This document shows, piece by piece, positions 49,599 through 59,556 of a stretch of DNA of 64,000 bases. The position numbers and the translations under genes are program-made. The notes beneath the pieces are model-generated. The model saw only the letters and a list, made by a program, of their open reading frames with translations. It did no database searches and was not told the origin of the DNA. The stretch's first letter is position 1, and every line of letters starts with the position of its first letter. Source of the DNA: Bacteroidota bacterium (GTDB lineage Bacteria; Bacteroidota; Bacteroidia; Bacteroidales; VadinHA17); contig JAAYDB010000016.1 in assembly GCA_012729475.1 (NCBI GenBank), forward strand, positions 1-64,000, given 5' to 3'.

Positions 49599-50444
49599 TT
49601 ATTCTGAAAGCTCTTCTTCAGCGGCAATGGCATTGAAATAGAGGATTGTTGAAAAAACAGGCAAAGCCGGTAGATATAAAGCGTTTATAATTGTTGACAG
49701 AATAAGATAGCCGGGCTGGTCCATAAACGCACTTACACCTTCAACAGACGAAGGATCGGTTACAGTATTGAATAAACTGCCTGTAAAGGGCAGAAGAATA
49801 AGAGCAGACAATATAACTGATATCACCGTTAGAAGAGCCACGAAAATCGCAACCCATCCGATATTAATCCAAAATTTACGGTGTACGATCCTGAAGGTAC
49901 GAGCTATTGCATGTCCTATGTCTGTACCTTCAACAATCATTACCGGAAGAATAAACATATATATGGTTGCAATGTATATTGCAGCAAAAATAAATCCTAT
50001 AAGAAAAACAAGCAGGCCCAAAGCCATTAACACCGATCCGAAAAAGGCCAGAAGAACCATTATTATCAGATAAGGAATATAGTATTTGAAAGCTTTTACT
50101 GCTGAAACAAATATTGTTGTCTGATTATCAATAGGATGATGGATGACATAATAGGTTAATAATATAGTGAACCAAATGCTGATAAGAGAAATAATAATAA
50201 CCGGCAACATAAGTTCCCGGACTTTATTAATAATTTCTTCCGGATCAGTGTAATTTTGGATATCGACTAAGTCAAAGGCTGACATCAGGTATTGCATAAT
50301 AGCTGACAGAAGCAGCGAAGTAAGAAAAAGAGCAATAAAATGTCTTTTATAAAACGACCATAATGAATTCATCACACTATCTGTGTCATGCTTCCGGTAT
50401 AATATATGGTCTTTAAAAATTTCTGTTATTTCCCTTTTCTCCAT
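49599..50444 (-). CDS. Multi-pass membrane protein of unknown function
   Basis: About six hydrophobic TM segments; AIARTFRIVHRKFWINIGW motif of glycerophosphoryl-DPD/DUF4013-like membrane proteins. Confidence 0.6.
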   Translation of the reverse strand: MEKREITEIFKDHILYRKHDTDSVMNSLWSFYKRHFIALFLTSLLLSAIMQYLMSAFDLVDIQNYTDPEEIINKVRELMLPVIIISLISIWFTILLTYYVIHHPIDNQTTIFVSAVKAFKYYIPYLIIMVLLAFFGSVLMALGLLVFLIGFIFAAIYIATIYMFILPVMIVEGTDIGHAIARTFRIVHRKFWINIGWVAIFVALLTVISVILSALILLPFTGSLFNTVTDPSSVEGVSAFMDQPGYLILSTIINALYLPALPVFSTILYFNAIAAEEELSE

Positions 50445-51025
50445 TGTCTCAAGATGTTAGTTAGAGGAAATCTGTATTTTTGCTTTTCAGGCACAAAAAT
50501 ACCTTCATTGACTGATTTAACATCCTCAATAGTAAAAAATGATTTAGGGTTGATGCTGTTAATAATCTGAATAACCTTGTCAAGTTCATGCCGTTTGACA
50601 ATAGAATAGATAAGATGTACCTTTTCTTTTGCACCCTGGGCTTCTATACTGGTTGCACCGTATCCCCGGCTGTTGAGTTTTTGGACCAGCTCAGGACCGT
50701 TACCCCGGGTAATAATACGTATTATCTGTATACCCATGGCTAATCTTTCCTCAATTATCATTCCTACATAGTTCCCCATAGCAAAACCAGCAGCATAAGC
50801 AACGTAGTTGATATAATTATCCAGATTCTGCATTATTTTGGTTATTGCAATTATCCAGATTAAGACTTCAAAAAATCCCAGAACAGGGGCGACGTTTTTG
50901 TTCCCTTTGGATACAAAAATAATTCTCATTGTCCCGATTGTAACGTCACATATACGTGCTACGAAGATCAGAAAAGGCAATATTACCAGAGAAAACAGGT
51001 CTGAATCATAGAATACTGTTGCCAT
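50426..51025 (-). CDS. DUF2179/DUF5698 membrane protein
   Basis: CDVTIGTMRIIFVSKGNKNVAPVLGFFEVLIWIIAITKIMQNLDN, AAGFAMGNYVGMIIEERLAMG. Confidence 0.85.
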   Translation of the reverse strand: MATVFYDSDLFSLVILPFLIFVARICDVTIGTMRIIFVSKGNKNVAPVLGFFEVLIWIIAITKIMQNLDNYINYVAYAAGFAMGNYVGMIIEERLAMGIQIIRIITRGNGPELVQKLNSRGYGATSIEAQGAKEKVHLIYSIVKRHELDKVIQIINSINPKSFFTIEDVKSVNEGIFVPEKQKYRFPLTNILRQWRKGK

Positions 51026-51045
51026 TATAGAGTTTTTAAAGTTTT

Positions 51046-51480
51046 TTACTGCTTCAATCTGAGGTCAACGACCTTATCATAAACATAGTAACATGGGCTT
51101 TCGCACATGTTCTCAACATATCTGACACGTGGAGTTACAGAATCAACTATCACGTACGTGTCTCCATAATATGTGTAACTGGCTGTCAGAGTGTAGGTTC
51201 TGTTTACGGGCACATCCATGGTGATATTTGATGATGGGGTTGTAAAAGAAATGTAAATAATATCATCTTCAAGTATGCCTTCATAAATTTTTATGAGAAC
51301 TCCTCCTCCTGCTCTGTCACATTTAATTTCGAGTGTGGCGGTGGTTGGCTTCGTTGCAGTACATTCCTTGTCATTACAATCGACAAAATAATAACTGTAT
51401 TTTTCACAGGAAAAGAAAATAGTTAGTACCAACAAAAAGGTAATCTTCTTTAATACAACGACTGTTTTTTTTAGTACCAT
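51046..51480 (-). CDS. Hypothetical exported lipoprotein
   Basis: Signal peptide LTIFFSCEK; no recognised family. Confidence 0.55.
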   Translation of the reverse strand: MVLKKTVVVLKKITFLLVLTIFFSCEKYSYYFVDCNDKECTATKPTTATLEIKCDRAGGGVLIKIYEGILEDDIIYISFTTPSSNITMDVPVNRTYTLTASYTYYGDTYVIVDSVTPRVRYVENMCESPCYYVYDKVVDLRLKQ

Positions 51481-52892
51481 CTTATTGTTTTGGCCGGAGT
51501 TTTAATATTACTGAATAAAAAGTTTATTGAACATCCTGTCCGTACCCATATGGAACCGGATTTATGATAATCTGTAGTGACTAACTCAACGCCTGAATAG
51601 ATTGTCAGCTTCCTTATATTCCATTTAAGTGATGCAGAAGGTGCAATTTTGAATTTTCCTTCCGGGATTATCTCTGTTCCTTTAAAATTCTCAGCAAAGA
51701 AATAACCTGCCGACAAGGAGGTTGAAAAATAGAGGTTACTCCTGAACATATTATCGGTCAGATTAAAATCCCTGAACAATCCGGCATATATAAATGAACT
51801 TTTTTCCTTATACTGATAATAAGTATTTTCTGATTCTTTTACAAGAACACTGGTATAAAACGGTTTGGTGTCAAATCCTGCCAGAATACCGATATTGCTC
51901 AATGGTTCCTTGAATGAAAAGCTGAATCCTGTGTAAATGTTATCGAAGGTGAATCTTGTAGAAAGAGAAACAGCAGCCTGGTTGAATCGGCGATTGTTAT
52001 AGCCCTGAATATTATAATCTTTTAACAGATCTAAAATTTCTTTTCGTCTGTATTCTGCAGCTATTTCATAGGGGTTTGTTACCTGACGGCCTTTGTTGTT
52101 CCATTTGTCGCCTGATTTCAGGAGCATTTCAACTGCATCTTTCTGATCTGATCGTATTGACAGGCTCAGAGCATCCCAGTTATATATATTTTTTTCATAC
52201 ATATCCACGCCGTTTTCCATAAGCAGTTTCATTATCAGAGTATCCCCGTTTTGTGCTGCAATGAGAAAAGGAGTAAAACCGTTATTATCCCTTGCTTCCA
52301 GATTAGCCCCATTAAGCATCAGCAGATCAGTAATGTCCACATTGCCTGCCCATACAGCAGCCATAAGAGGAGTAGTGCTATCCCCTGATTTCACATCAAT
52401 ATCTGCCTCATAGTATAATAAAAGATCTGTCATTACAAAATAATTGTAAACAGATGCATAATGCAAAGCTGTTGCACCATATACATCCTGATGATCTGTA
52501 TTGGCGCCGCTTCGTATAAGGGTTTCTGCAATTTCTGTATTATTCAGTCTGGCAGCCAGAATCAGGGGAGTCTCTCCTGAAAAAGTTTCAGCATCTGGAT
52601 CTGCCCCATAACGTATAAGAGCATTGACAGCGTTCAGCCATTGTCCTGATACAGCAAAAAATAACGGAGTAGCCCCTTCCATCGTTTCAGCATCAACATT
52701 GGCACCTTTGTTAACTAATCTTTTTATTTCATTATCATAACCCAGCGATGAAGCAATCATCAGATTATAATCCAATGCCCCTTCATAAAAATAAGGGAGA
52801 TATCCGGAAGTGTCTGTAATAACTACCTGCCCTTTAATAATACCCATTACTGAAGCAAGAATCAATGCTATGACAAAAAAACGAAAACTCAT
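51471..52892 (-). CDS. Exported ankyrin-repeat protein with C-terminal putative beta-barrel region
   Basis: Signal peptide; about six to seven ankyrin repeats (GATPLFFAVSGQWLNAVNALIRYGADPDAET etc.); C-terminus of alternating aromatic/polar strands. Confidence 0.75.
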   Translation of the reverse strand: MSFRFFVIALILASVMGIIKGQVVITDTSGYLPYFYEGALDYNLMIASSLGYDNEIKRLVNKGANVDAETMEGATPLFFAVSGQWLNAVNALIRYGADPDAETFSGETPLILAARLNNTEIAETLIRSGANTDHQDVYGATALHYASVYNYFVMTDLLLYYEADIDVKSGDSTTPLMAAVWAGNVDITDLLMLNGANLEARDNNGFTPFLIAAQNGDTLIMKLLMENGVDMYEKNIYNWDALSLSIRSDQKDAVEMLLKSGDKWNNKGRQVTNPYEIAAEYRRKEILDLLKDYNIQGYNNRRFNQAAVSLSTRFTFDNIYTGFSFSFKEPLSNIGILAGFDTKPFYTSVLVKESENTYYQYKEKSSFIYAGLFRDFNLTDNMFRSNLYFSTSLSAGYFFAENFKGTEIIPEGKFKIAPSASLKWNIRKLTIYSGVELVTTDYHKSGSIWVRTGCSINFLFSNIKTPAKTIRWY

Positions 52893-53137
52893 AAATTTAA
52901 CATTTCTACAAATTTAATTTTTTATTCATTCATTCCTTCTTTACCTGTCAGGTAAAGAGTGATATTTGGTGATTTTTACATATTTATTATAAATTGAAAT
53001 TTCATATAGTATTCAGATAGTAAATGGAAGTCTGTTAATAATTTCAATTTTTAATAACTTATTGATAGTTTTTTAAATATTCTTATTGATCTGAAATGAA
53101 TACTTTTTATTTTTACCCCTGAAAAATTATTTGTTTT

Positions 53138-54457
53138 TTGGCAAGTATGAAAAAGATATTACTGATAGTTATACTGGCATTATTTTTCAATTATAACCCC
53201 GGAGCTGTGGAGGTGGAGAATGTTATAGCGGATAAGCTCAGACCTGGGAATGTCAGACTTACCAATGACAATTCAACTTCAGAGTCCTATGAGGCAGCAG
53301 AACGAATTATCAGGGCATTTATGCGAAAGTGGTGCATTGAAGGAGCTTCTGTGGCAATAGCAAAAGAAGGACAGCTTTTATATGCGAAGGGATTTGGATA
53401 CGTGGATACACTCACAAAAGAAGAAGTTCAGCCATATCATAAATTTCGTACTGCCAGCATCTCAAAGCTGGTGACAGCCATCGCTGTCATGAAGCTTGCA
53501 GAGGAAGGAAAACTATCTCTGAATGACAAAGTATTTGGACAGGAAGGAATACTGAATGATCCATATTTCAGTAATCCCCGTGATAAGCGGGCATATGATA
53601 TTACAGTTGCTCATCTCCTCAGTCATAAAGGCGGTTGGTCCATGAGATGGGGTGACCATATGTTTATGCCTCTTACTATTGCAGACAGGATGGGATTAAA
53701 GCCACCTGTCGCTACTGAAAATATTGTCCGTTATGCGCTTGACAGAAGGTTGCACTACACCCCGGGAAAGGGAAAAGTGTACTCTAATCTGGGGTACAGT
53801 ATCCTCGGCCTTGTTATAGAAAAAATATCAGGAATGCCCTATGAGCAATATTGTCAACAAGCATTTCTCGAACCCCTGGGGATATATGATATGAGAATGG
53901 CCAGAAACATGCCATCAGAAAAGGCTCCCTTTGAAGTTACTTATTATGAACCATCGGATATAATACCTAAGCTTTGTATCTATGGAACCAATGAATTGGT
54001 TTCTCCATGTTACGGAGGTAATGATATTGAAGCACTGGGAGCGGCCGGAGCTTGGCTTGCAACTGCTCCTGACCTTATACGGCTTGTGCTTGCAGTTGAT
54101 GGCTTTGACTCTCATGAGGATATCCTGGATAATCAGAGCATAGATTTTATGACTGATAATTCAAACGGATTTGCTCCTGTAGGATGGAAAACAACATTTA
54201 CCAACGGAACATGGTGGAGAACAGGATCCTATCCGGGATCGGCCGGCATGCTTAAGAGGATGCCTGACGGTACTATATGGGCTGTCCTGCTGAATACCAG
54301 TGCATGGAACGGACCGGAAATTCATTCCTTCGTAAATATGATGATGGCAAGGGTAGTATCTCAGATAAGACAATGGCCTGAAGAAGACCTTTTTAATTAT
54401 GCTCTCCCTGTTCCACTCTATACAAATCTGGACAATCTCCATTACAACAGTAATTGA
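53138..54457 (+). CDS. Serine hydrolase, beta-lactamase/class C-like
   Basis: SISK (SxxK), YSNLGYSILG (YxN), signal peptide. Confidence 0.88.
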   Translation: MASMKKILLIVILALFFNYNPGAVEVENVIADKLRPGNVRLTNDNSTSESYEAAERIIRAFMRKWCIEGASVAIAKEGQLLYAKGFGYVDTLTKEEVQPYHKFRTASISKLVTAIAVMKLAEEGKLSLNDKVFGQEGILNDPYFSNPRDKRAYDITVAHLLSHKGGWSMRWGDHMFMPLTIADRMGLKPPVATENIVRYALDRRLHYTPGKGKVYSNLGYSILGLVIEKISGMPYEQYCQQAFLEPLGIYDMRMARNMPSEKAPFEVTYYEPSDIIPKLCIYGTNELVSPCYGGNDIEALGAAGAWLATAPDLIRLVLAVDGFDSHEDILDNQSIDFMTDNSNGFAPVGWKTTFTNGTWWRTGSYPGSAGMLKRMPDGTIWAVLLNTSAWNGPEIHSFVNMMMARVVSQIRQWPEEDLFNYALPVPLYTNLDNLHYNSN

Positions 54458-55183
54458 ATGTGCTTCTCCGTAAATGTAAATCTTGTTAAAGAAGAACTTG
54501 AAAACAGATACGGGGTAAATTTTCCCGATAAATATCGCTATGAGCCCAGTTACTATTACCATGCATTCAGCTTGCCTGAACTACCTGCAATATGTTCAGA
54601 TAATCCACAAACAATACGTCTTTTAAAATGGGGTTTAATACCATCCTGGATAAAATCAGAAGAACAGGCTGGAGAAATAAGACTTAAAACATTCAACGCC
54701 AGGGCAGAGAGTATCGGCCAAAAGGCTTCTTTCTCTCCATCATTCAAATCAAAACGATGCCTTGTTCCCGTTAAAGGTTTTTATGAGTGGCAACATTCAG
54801 ATAAGTTAAAAATACCTTGGTATGTGACTTATACCGAAAGTGATATATTTTCTCTTGCAGGCCTGTTCAGTGAATGGTCTGATTCCCGTACGGGAGAACT
54901 AGTGAGCACATTTACCATTATCACTACTGAAGCTAATGAGTTAATGGCCTGTATTCATAACTCAAAAAAAAGAATGCCAGTGATCCTGAATTGTCAGGAT
55001 GAATTTAAATGGCTCGATCTTTCAGTTCAGCAGGAGGATGCTTTGTCAATACTGAAAGCATGTCCTTCAGAATTACTAAAAGCTCATACTATCGGGCCAC
55101 TTATAAAAGACAGATCAGCCAATAAAAACACTCCTGAAATTATCAGGGAGTACTCATGGGAAAATAATAATACCCTTTTCTGA
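54458..55183 (+). CDS. SOS response-associated peptidase YedK/HMCES family
   Basis: Starts MCFSVN (catalytic Cys2); FNARAESIGQKASFSPSFKSKRCLVPVKGFYEWQ; HNSKKRMPVIL. Confidence 0.92.
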   Translation: MCFSVNVNLVKEELENRYGVNFPDKYRYEPSYYYHAFSLPELPAICSDNPQTIRLLKWGLIPSWIKSEEQAGEIRLKTFNARAESIGQKASFSPSFKSKRCLVPVKGFYEWQHSDKLKIPWYVTYTESDIFSLAGLFSEWSDSRTGELVSTFTIITTEANELMACIHNSKKRMPVILNCQDEFKWLDLSVQQEDALSILKACPSELLKAHTIGPLIKDRSANKNTPEIIREYSWENNNTLF

Positions 55184-55391
55184 ACAGCCGTAATAACATT
55201 ATCCCCTGATCCATCAAATAGTTATCAAAACAGGAGATAACTAATGCATATTCATTTATCAATTAAAACTATATACTGTCACAAATAATTATTTTTTGTC
55301 TTCTCTAAATGCTCCTGTTTTGTGCGGTTTTTAGGCCTCCAAAATGCCAACCAATTGATTTATAAATAAAAGGGTAATTTTTTCTTGTAAA

Positions 55392-55739
55392 TTTGGGTGT
55401 CTTTAGCACAAAACAGCACAGAAAGTTCTTCAGCCCGAGGGCTGGACTTCCAATAGTACATGTTCCACCGGGGCAGTGGCAATAAACCCGTTTCAACCCC
55501 CTTCAACTTCTTCAACTTTTTCAACCGGGGAAAAGCTACCGTCAGTCAGGATGTCATTTTGAAGTAAACCCCTCCAGGGTTTTTGTTATGATGTAATGCA
55601 CCTTTCCCGGGGTGGAACCCGGGCTACTGGATGTTGACACCTCCGGTGTCATGGAAAAAAAGAATCAATGTTTTGCACAGCGTTAAATTCCGGGAATAAT
55701 TATATAAAATTTATTTTGGGTGTCTTTCGCACAAAACAG
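55392..55739. repeat. Non-coding island with imperfect direct repeats and short hairpins
   Basis: TTTGGGTGTCTTT(A/C)GCACAAAACAG at 55392-55416 and 55715-55739 (1 mismatch in 25); palindromes at 55431-55444, 55566-55582, 55606-55623, 55636-55650. Confidence 0.7.
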
Positions 55740-55780
55740 GAATATTTGTTCTGCTGTTTTTCAACCGGGTTTATGAAAAA

Positions 55781-55813
55781 AAAAGAAGGTGACCTGAGTA
55801 GACACCTTCTTTT
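55781..55813 (-). terminator. Hairpin terminator 3' of peroxiredoxin gene
   Basis: Perfect 11-bp stem AAAAGAAGGTG/CACCTTCTTTT. Confidence 0.75.
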
Positions 55814-55832
55814 AAATAAATCATGCACAGGT

Positions 55833-56540
55833 TTATTTTTTTGTGACAGCTTTCAGGACTTTTTCCTTATCAAGCTTTTTAGTACAGAAAAACCAGTCAT
55901 AGCATGTCATCTCCTCCTTACTTTCCATCCTTTGTTTTGCAACTCCACATGATCCGGCTGTAGGGACAATTACATCATCGCCAGGTCTCCAGTCGGCAGG
56001 CAGAGCAACAGAGAATTCATCAGCAGTCTGTAATCCGATAAGAACCCTGTATAGTTCATCGAAATTACGACCCAGGCTTAATGGGTAATAAATAATTGTA
56101 CGGATAAGGCCTTTCGGATCGATAAAGAAAACAGCTCTTACTGCTTTTGTAGAGCTCTCTCCAGGTTGCATCATTCCGTATTTATTAGCCACCTCCATTG
56201 TAATATCTTCAATAAGGGGGAAAGTGACTTCTACATCCTTCATGCCTTTATACTGTATCTTTTCCTTGATGGTACGCAGCCATGCAATATGGCTGTAAAG
56301 GCCATCTACAGATAATCCTATAAGTTTGCAGTTTGCCTGGTTAAACTGTTTTTCCATGGTAGCAAATGTCATGAATTCTGATGTACAGACAGGAGTAAAA
56401 TCAGCAGGATGACTGAACAGAATTACCCAGCTTCCTTTGTAGTCAGCAGGGAAATTAATATCACCCTGTGTTGTAACGGCCTTGAAATCGGGAGCTTTAT
56501 CTCCGATGCGTGGCATTGAAAAAGTTTTGTTTTCTTCCAT
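55833..56540 (-). CDS. 1-Cys-like peroxiredoxin (Prx6/AhpC-TSA family)
   Basis: WVILFSHPADFTPVCTSEFM, GLSVDGLYSHIAWLR, PADWRPGDDVIVP. Confidence 0.93.
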   Translation of the reverse strand: MEENKTFSMPRIGDKAPDFKAVTTQGDINFPADYKGSWVILFSHPADFTPVCTSEFMTFATMEKQFNQANCKLIGLSVDGLYSHIAWLRTIKEKIQYKGMKDVEVTFPLIEDITMEVANKYGMMQPGESSTKAVRAVFFIDPKGLIRTIIYYPLSLGRNFDELYRVLIGLQTADEFSVALPADWRPGDDVIVPTAGSCGVAKQRMESKEEMTCYDWFFCTKKLDKEKVLKAVTKK

Positions 56541-56779
56541 TTTTATTTAGTTTTAATTAGTAATTAACTCTTCAATCAATACTCACCAGTCGTCAGTTAC
56601 TCATTAATAATTGGTAATGAATAGAGGTTATTCTGTCTTTTTGGTGACCGGGAAAGACTTAGTTTTTGATCATTCGTCTATGACTGTCCGACGCTTAACC
56701 CTTGCGCCATAATATAACAACTGAAGCAGTGGAAAGGTTCTGGAACCTGTCCATTTCTGATCAATCAAAAATTTCCTGG

Positions 56780-57280
56780 TTATTTTCTCCTGATAAGCAT
56801 AAGATCAAGATCCTCTTTGAGAGCAACCAGATCTTCCTCATGTTCAATTTCATCAGTGAGTATTTTTAACACTGTATTGTAGGTAACAGGGTCAGCTTCT
56901 CTTGTAATGTCCAGTAATTTATTATATGTACGTATTGCACACTGTTCTCCTTTAATATTCTGCTCGAGTATTATTTCAACATAAGGGTCTGATGGTGCAT
57001 CATATCCGCAGTTTGTTAATTTGGACCATTCATCAGGTGAGAGGATAGGGGTACCTCCCAGTTGAACTATTCTTTCAGCAAGCAGTTCAGCATGAGACAG
57101 TTCCTCAGTGGCATGCAGTATGAGTTCGCTTGTAACGGCATCTTTCATAGGGCCCTTGACCACTTTTGCTCCTGTCCAGTACTGATAATAAGCAAGCCAT
57201 TCGTCTGCCAGTGCTTTGTTAAGGAGGTTGATCAGCTCATCAACATCCATTTTAACTATTGATCTACCGATTTCTGCCAT
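56780..57280 (-). CDS. Ferritin-like/bacterioferritin-type protein (Dps-like)
   Basis: LNKALADEWLAYYQYW, HATEELSHAELLAERIVQLGG, EIEHEEDL di-iron Glu/His motifs. Confidence 0.88.
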   Translation of the reverse strand: MAEIGRSIVKMDVDELINLLNKALADEWLAYYQYWTGAKVVKGPMKDAVTSELILHATEELSHAELLAERIVQLGGTPILSPDEWSKLTNCGYDAPSDPYVEIILEQNIKGEQCAIRTYNKLLDITREADPVTYNTVLKILTDEIEHEEDLVALKEDLDLMLIRRK

Positions 57281-57317
57281 AATAGAATAATTTTTAAGTT
57301 AATACTATCTATATTAT

Positions 57318-57749
57318 TTATAATGATTTATAATTATCTGTGAAACCTGATATCTGTCTGGTTTTATTTATATCTGTTTGAGTATTTCTTTTAAATTGTC
57401 TGAAGATGAGCCGTCCTTTGAAAAAAGAGCCGGCTATACCTGCAGCAATAAGAATAGTTTTAAGGAAAAGGTTTTCTGTAATGAAGAAGAAGGTTAACAG
57501 AATAGTGACCCACATAATGATTATCGCAGCCGTTAACATATAGGGGTTATAATTTCCTTTGGTATTATACAGATATTTTCGGATCACCGGATGTGATGAC
57601 ATTTTTTCATAGAGACGGGGAGAACTCTTCACGTAAAGGCCTGCAGCAAGGATAAAGAAAGGGGTAGAAGGCAGTACCGGAAGGAAAATTCCTGTTATCC
57701 CTAATGTCATGGCAAGTGTACCTGTCAATATAAAAAGAGGTTTCATCAT
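57318..57749 (-). CDS. YbaN/DUF454 family membrane protein
   Basis: LGITGIFLPVLPSTPFFILAAGLYVKSSPRLYEKM...NYN. Confidence 0.88.
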   Translation of the reverse strand: MMKPLFILTGTLAMTLGITGIFLPVLPSTPFFILAAGLYVKSSPRLYEKMSSHPVIRKYLYNTKGNYNPYMLTAAIIIMWVTILLTFFFITENLFLKTILIAAGIAGSFFKGRLIFRQFKRNTQTDINKTRQISGFTDNYKSL

Positions 57750-57757
57750 TTTCTTAT

Positions 57758-58183
57758 TTACTTATTTTCATTGATGAATTCTCCGATTATCTGAAGCTGT
57801 ATATCTTTTATTCTGAAATTGGGAATGGTCTTCTTAGCGAGGTGTGATGAGATGAGTTCTTCGAGTTCTTTGTCATAATAATCTTCAATTAGTTCTTTCT
57901 CCGGGCAATACAGGTGATGGTGGTTTTCTGTCACGAAGTCATATCTCATCTGGTTGTTATCTGTCTGTACTTTTTTAATGATTCCTTTATCAACAAAGAC
58001 ATCGAGTATTTTATATACTGTAGCCAGAGGTATGTGGGGGAAATTCATTCTGAGGTATTCTGCGATATTCTCAGCACTGGGATGATTGTCCAGTCCCATC
58101 AGCACCTCGAGTACGGCAGTTCGTTGTGGTGTGATTTTCAAGTTGTTATCAGATAGTATCTTTATAACTGTTTTGTTTGCCAT
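57758..58183 (-). CDS. Fur/PerR family transcriptional regulator
   Basis: LKITPQRTAVLEVLMGLDNHPSAENIAEYL, PHIPLATVYKILDVFVDKGII, ENHHHLYCPE. Confidence 0.9.
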   Translation of the reverse strand: MANKTVIKILSDNNLKITPQRTAVLEVLMGLDNHPSAENIAEYLRMNFPHIPLATVYKILDVFVDKGIIKKVQTDNNQMRYDFVTENHHHLYCPEKELIEDYYDKELEELISSHLAKKTIPNFRIKDIQLQIIGEFINENK

Positions 58184-58512
58184 CAGATAAAAAATAAGGA
58201 GTGTCTATTTCAAATATATCAAAAAAATATGAAAAGCATCAACTTTGTTGAAGTACACTTTTATCAAAGATAATAATTCTCATCAGATAAAAAATATTAA
58301 ATAATAAATAAAAGCTAAGGAGGATAAATATCAACAGAGAAGAAGAATCGGAAAATAACTAAGGGTGAAAATCATTTTGCAGTAACAGCTGATATCATGA
58401 GCGACAGAACTGTAAGGGGTGACAAGGCATTGACAAAAACAGGCATTTTTCTTTTATGACAAAGTACTGTTTATAAGTCAGATGAAATGGATTGATAGTA
58501 AGGTGCGGCTAT

Positions 58513-59556
58513 TCAGCTTATTACCCTGTGAAAATACATTGCAAACGACCTGTAAAGAAAATGGGTCCATTTGCCAAAAGGAACAATTATCAGAGCCCAT
58601 TGAGCCAGGATGATGAGATGTACAAGATATAGCCATTTATTGTTTTCGAGTAAGCCGGTATCGATGAAAAGTCTGACAATGAATGCCGACAAACCCATGG
58701 CTGTAAGCCATATAATGAACAGCCAGTCTGATGGTTGTGAATACTTGCTTATCTCATCCTTTTTTCTTATCCGGTCATAAACGAAAATCAGTGTTACAGT
58801 GAATACGATAATACTTACAATATATCCCATTACAATGACAAACACACTGTCGCTGGAGAACCAGTTAAGAAATACAGTAGTGAACAATAAGCCAAGGTAG
58901 CCTAATACAAGTATAAAATGTTCAAACCATCTGAGCTCATTGTCATCACAACCCAGAGCCCTTTTTTGTGTGAACATATGGACTATCAGATCCCAGAGAG
59001 CTTTTAAATAATTGATTACAGGCACTTGTATCCGGGGCTTCAGTATAATGAACCACCACATCCGGATCAGATTGGGAAGAAGGATGATTGAAAAAACTCC
59101 CACAATAGCAATTATCTCAAAGGTATGTCCGGTGTGCATTATGCGGCTGAGATCAAAATCAACTGAAAATGAATAAAATAATACTACTGCAGCAATGAGG
59201 ATCATCCCTGCTGTTGTGGCAGGAAGCGATTTGTACAACAGTCCGGACAGCCCGGTCCAGTCATATACAGAAATAAGCCACCTCCTCAGCGACATCATTA
59301 ATTCTCCGGGGTTGGCGTTCTGCGGGCAGTATGTAGTGCATTGCCCGCAATAATAGCAAAGCCAGGGCTTCAGGGATCCTTTTAGATCATCTTCAAGTCC
59401 AAGTACACTGAATCTCTGCATTTCACGAGGGAAGGAATCTTCTTCTGTTGAAAGGGTACATACTGCTGTGCATGTACCACAGTTATAACAGGCATTGAAA
59501 TCGAAAGCACCATATTTTGACAAATCTTTTCCGAAATCAGTATTTATTGCAGTCAT
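58513..59556 (-). CDS. QmoC-like/HdrC-HdrE fusion: 2x[4Fe-4S] plus membrane domain
   Basis: CYNCGTCTAVCTLS and CYYCGQCTTYCPQNANP followed by about six TM helices. Confidence 0.88.
   Translation of the reverse strand: MTAINTDFGKDLSKYGAFDFNACYNCGTCTAVCTLSTEEDSFPREMQRFSVLGLEDDLKGSLKPWLCYYCGQCTTYCPQNANPGELMMSLRRWLISVYDWTGLSGLLYKSLPATTAGMILIAAVVLFYSFSVDFDLSRIMHTGHTFEIIAIVGVFSIILLPNLIRMWWFIILKPRIQVPVINYLKALWDLIVHMFTQKRALGCDDNELRWFEHFILVLGYLGLLFTTVFLNWFSSDSVFVIVMGYIVSIIVFTVTLIFVYDRIRKKDEISKYSQPSDWLFIIWLTAMGLSAFIVRLFIDTGLLENNKWLYLVHLIILAQWALIIVPFGKWTHFLYRSFAMYFHRVIS

Noticed and set aside
55305-55496. 63-aa ORF MKRVYCHCPGG...KSIGWHFGGLKTAQNRSI as a gene
   Set aside because: Lies in the repeat/hairpin island; more likely a chance ORF over a repeated non-coding element.
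55492-55525. Four spaced TTCAAC units as a CRISPR-like array
   Set aside because: Units are 6 nt at 9-10 nt spacing, far too short for CRISPR repeat/spacer structure; no cas genes in the window.
55668-55952. 94-aa plus ORF
   Set aside because: Runs through the terminator and antisense into the peroxiredoxin gene; not credible as coding.
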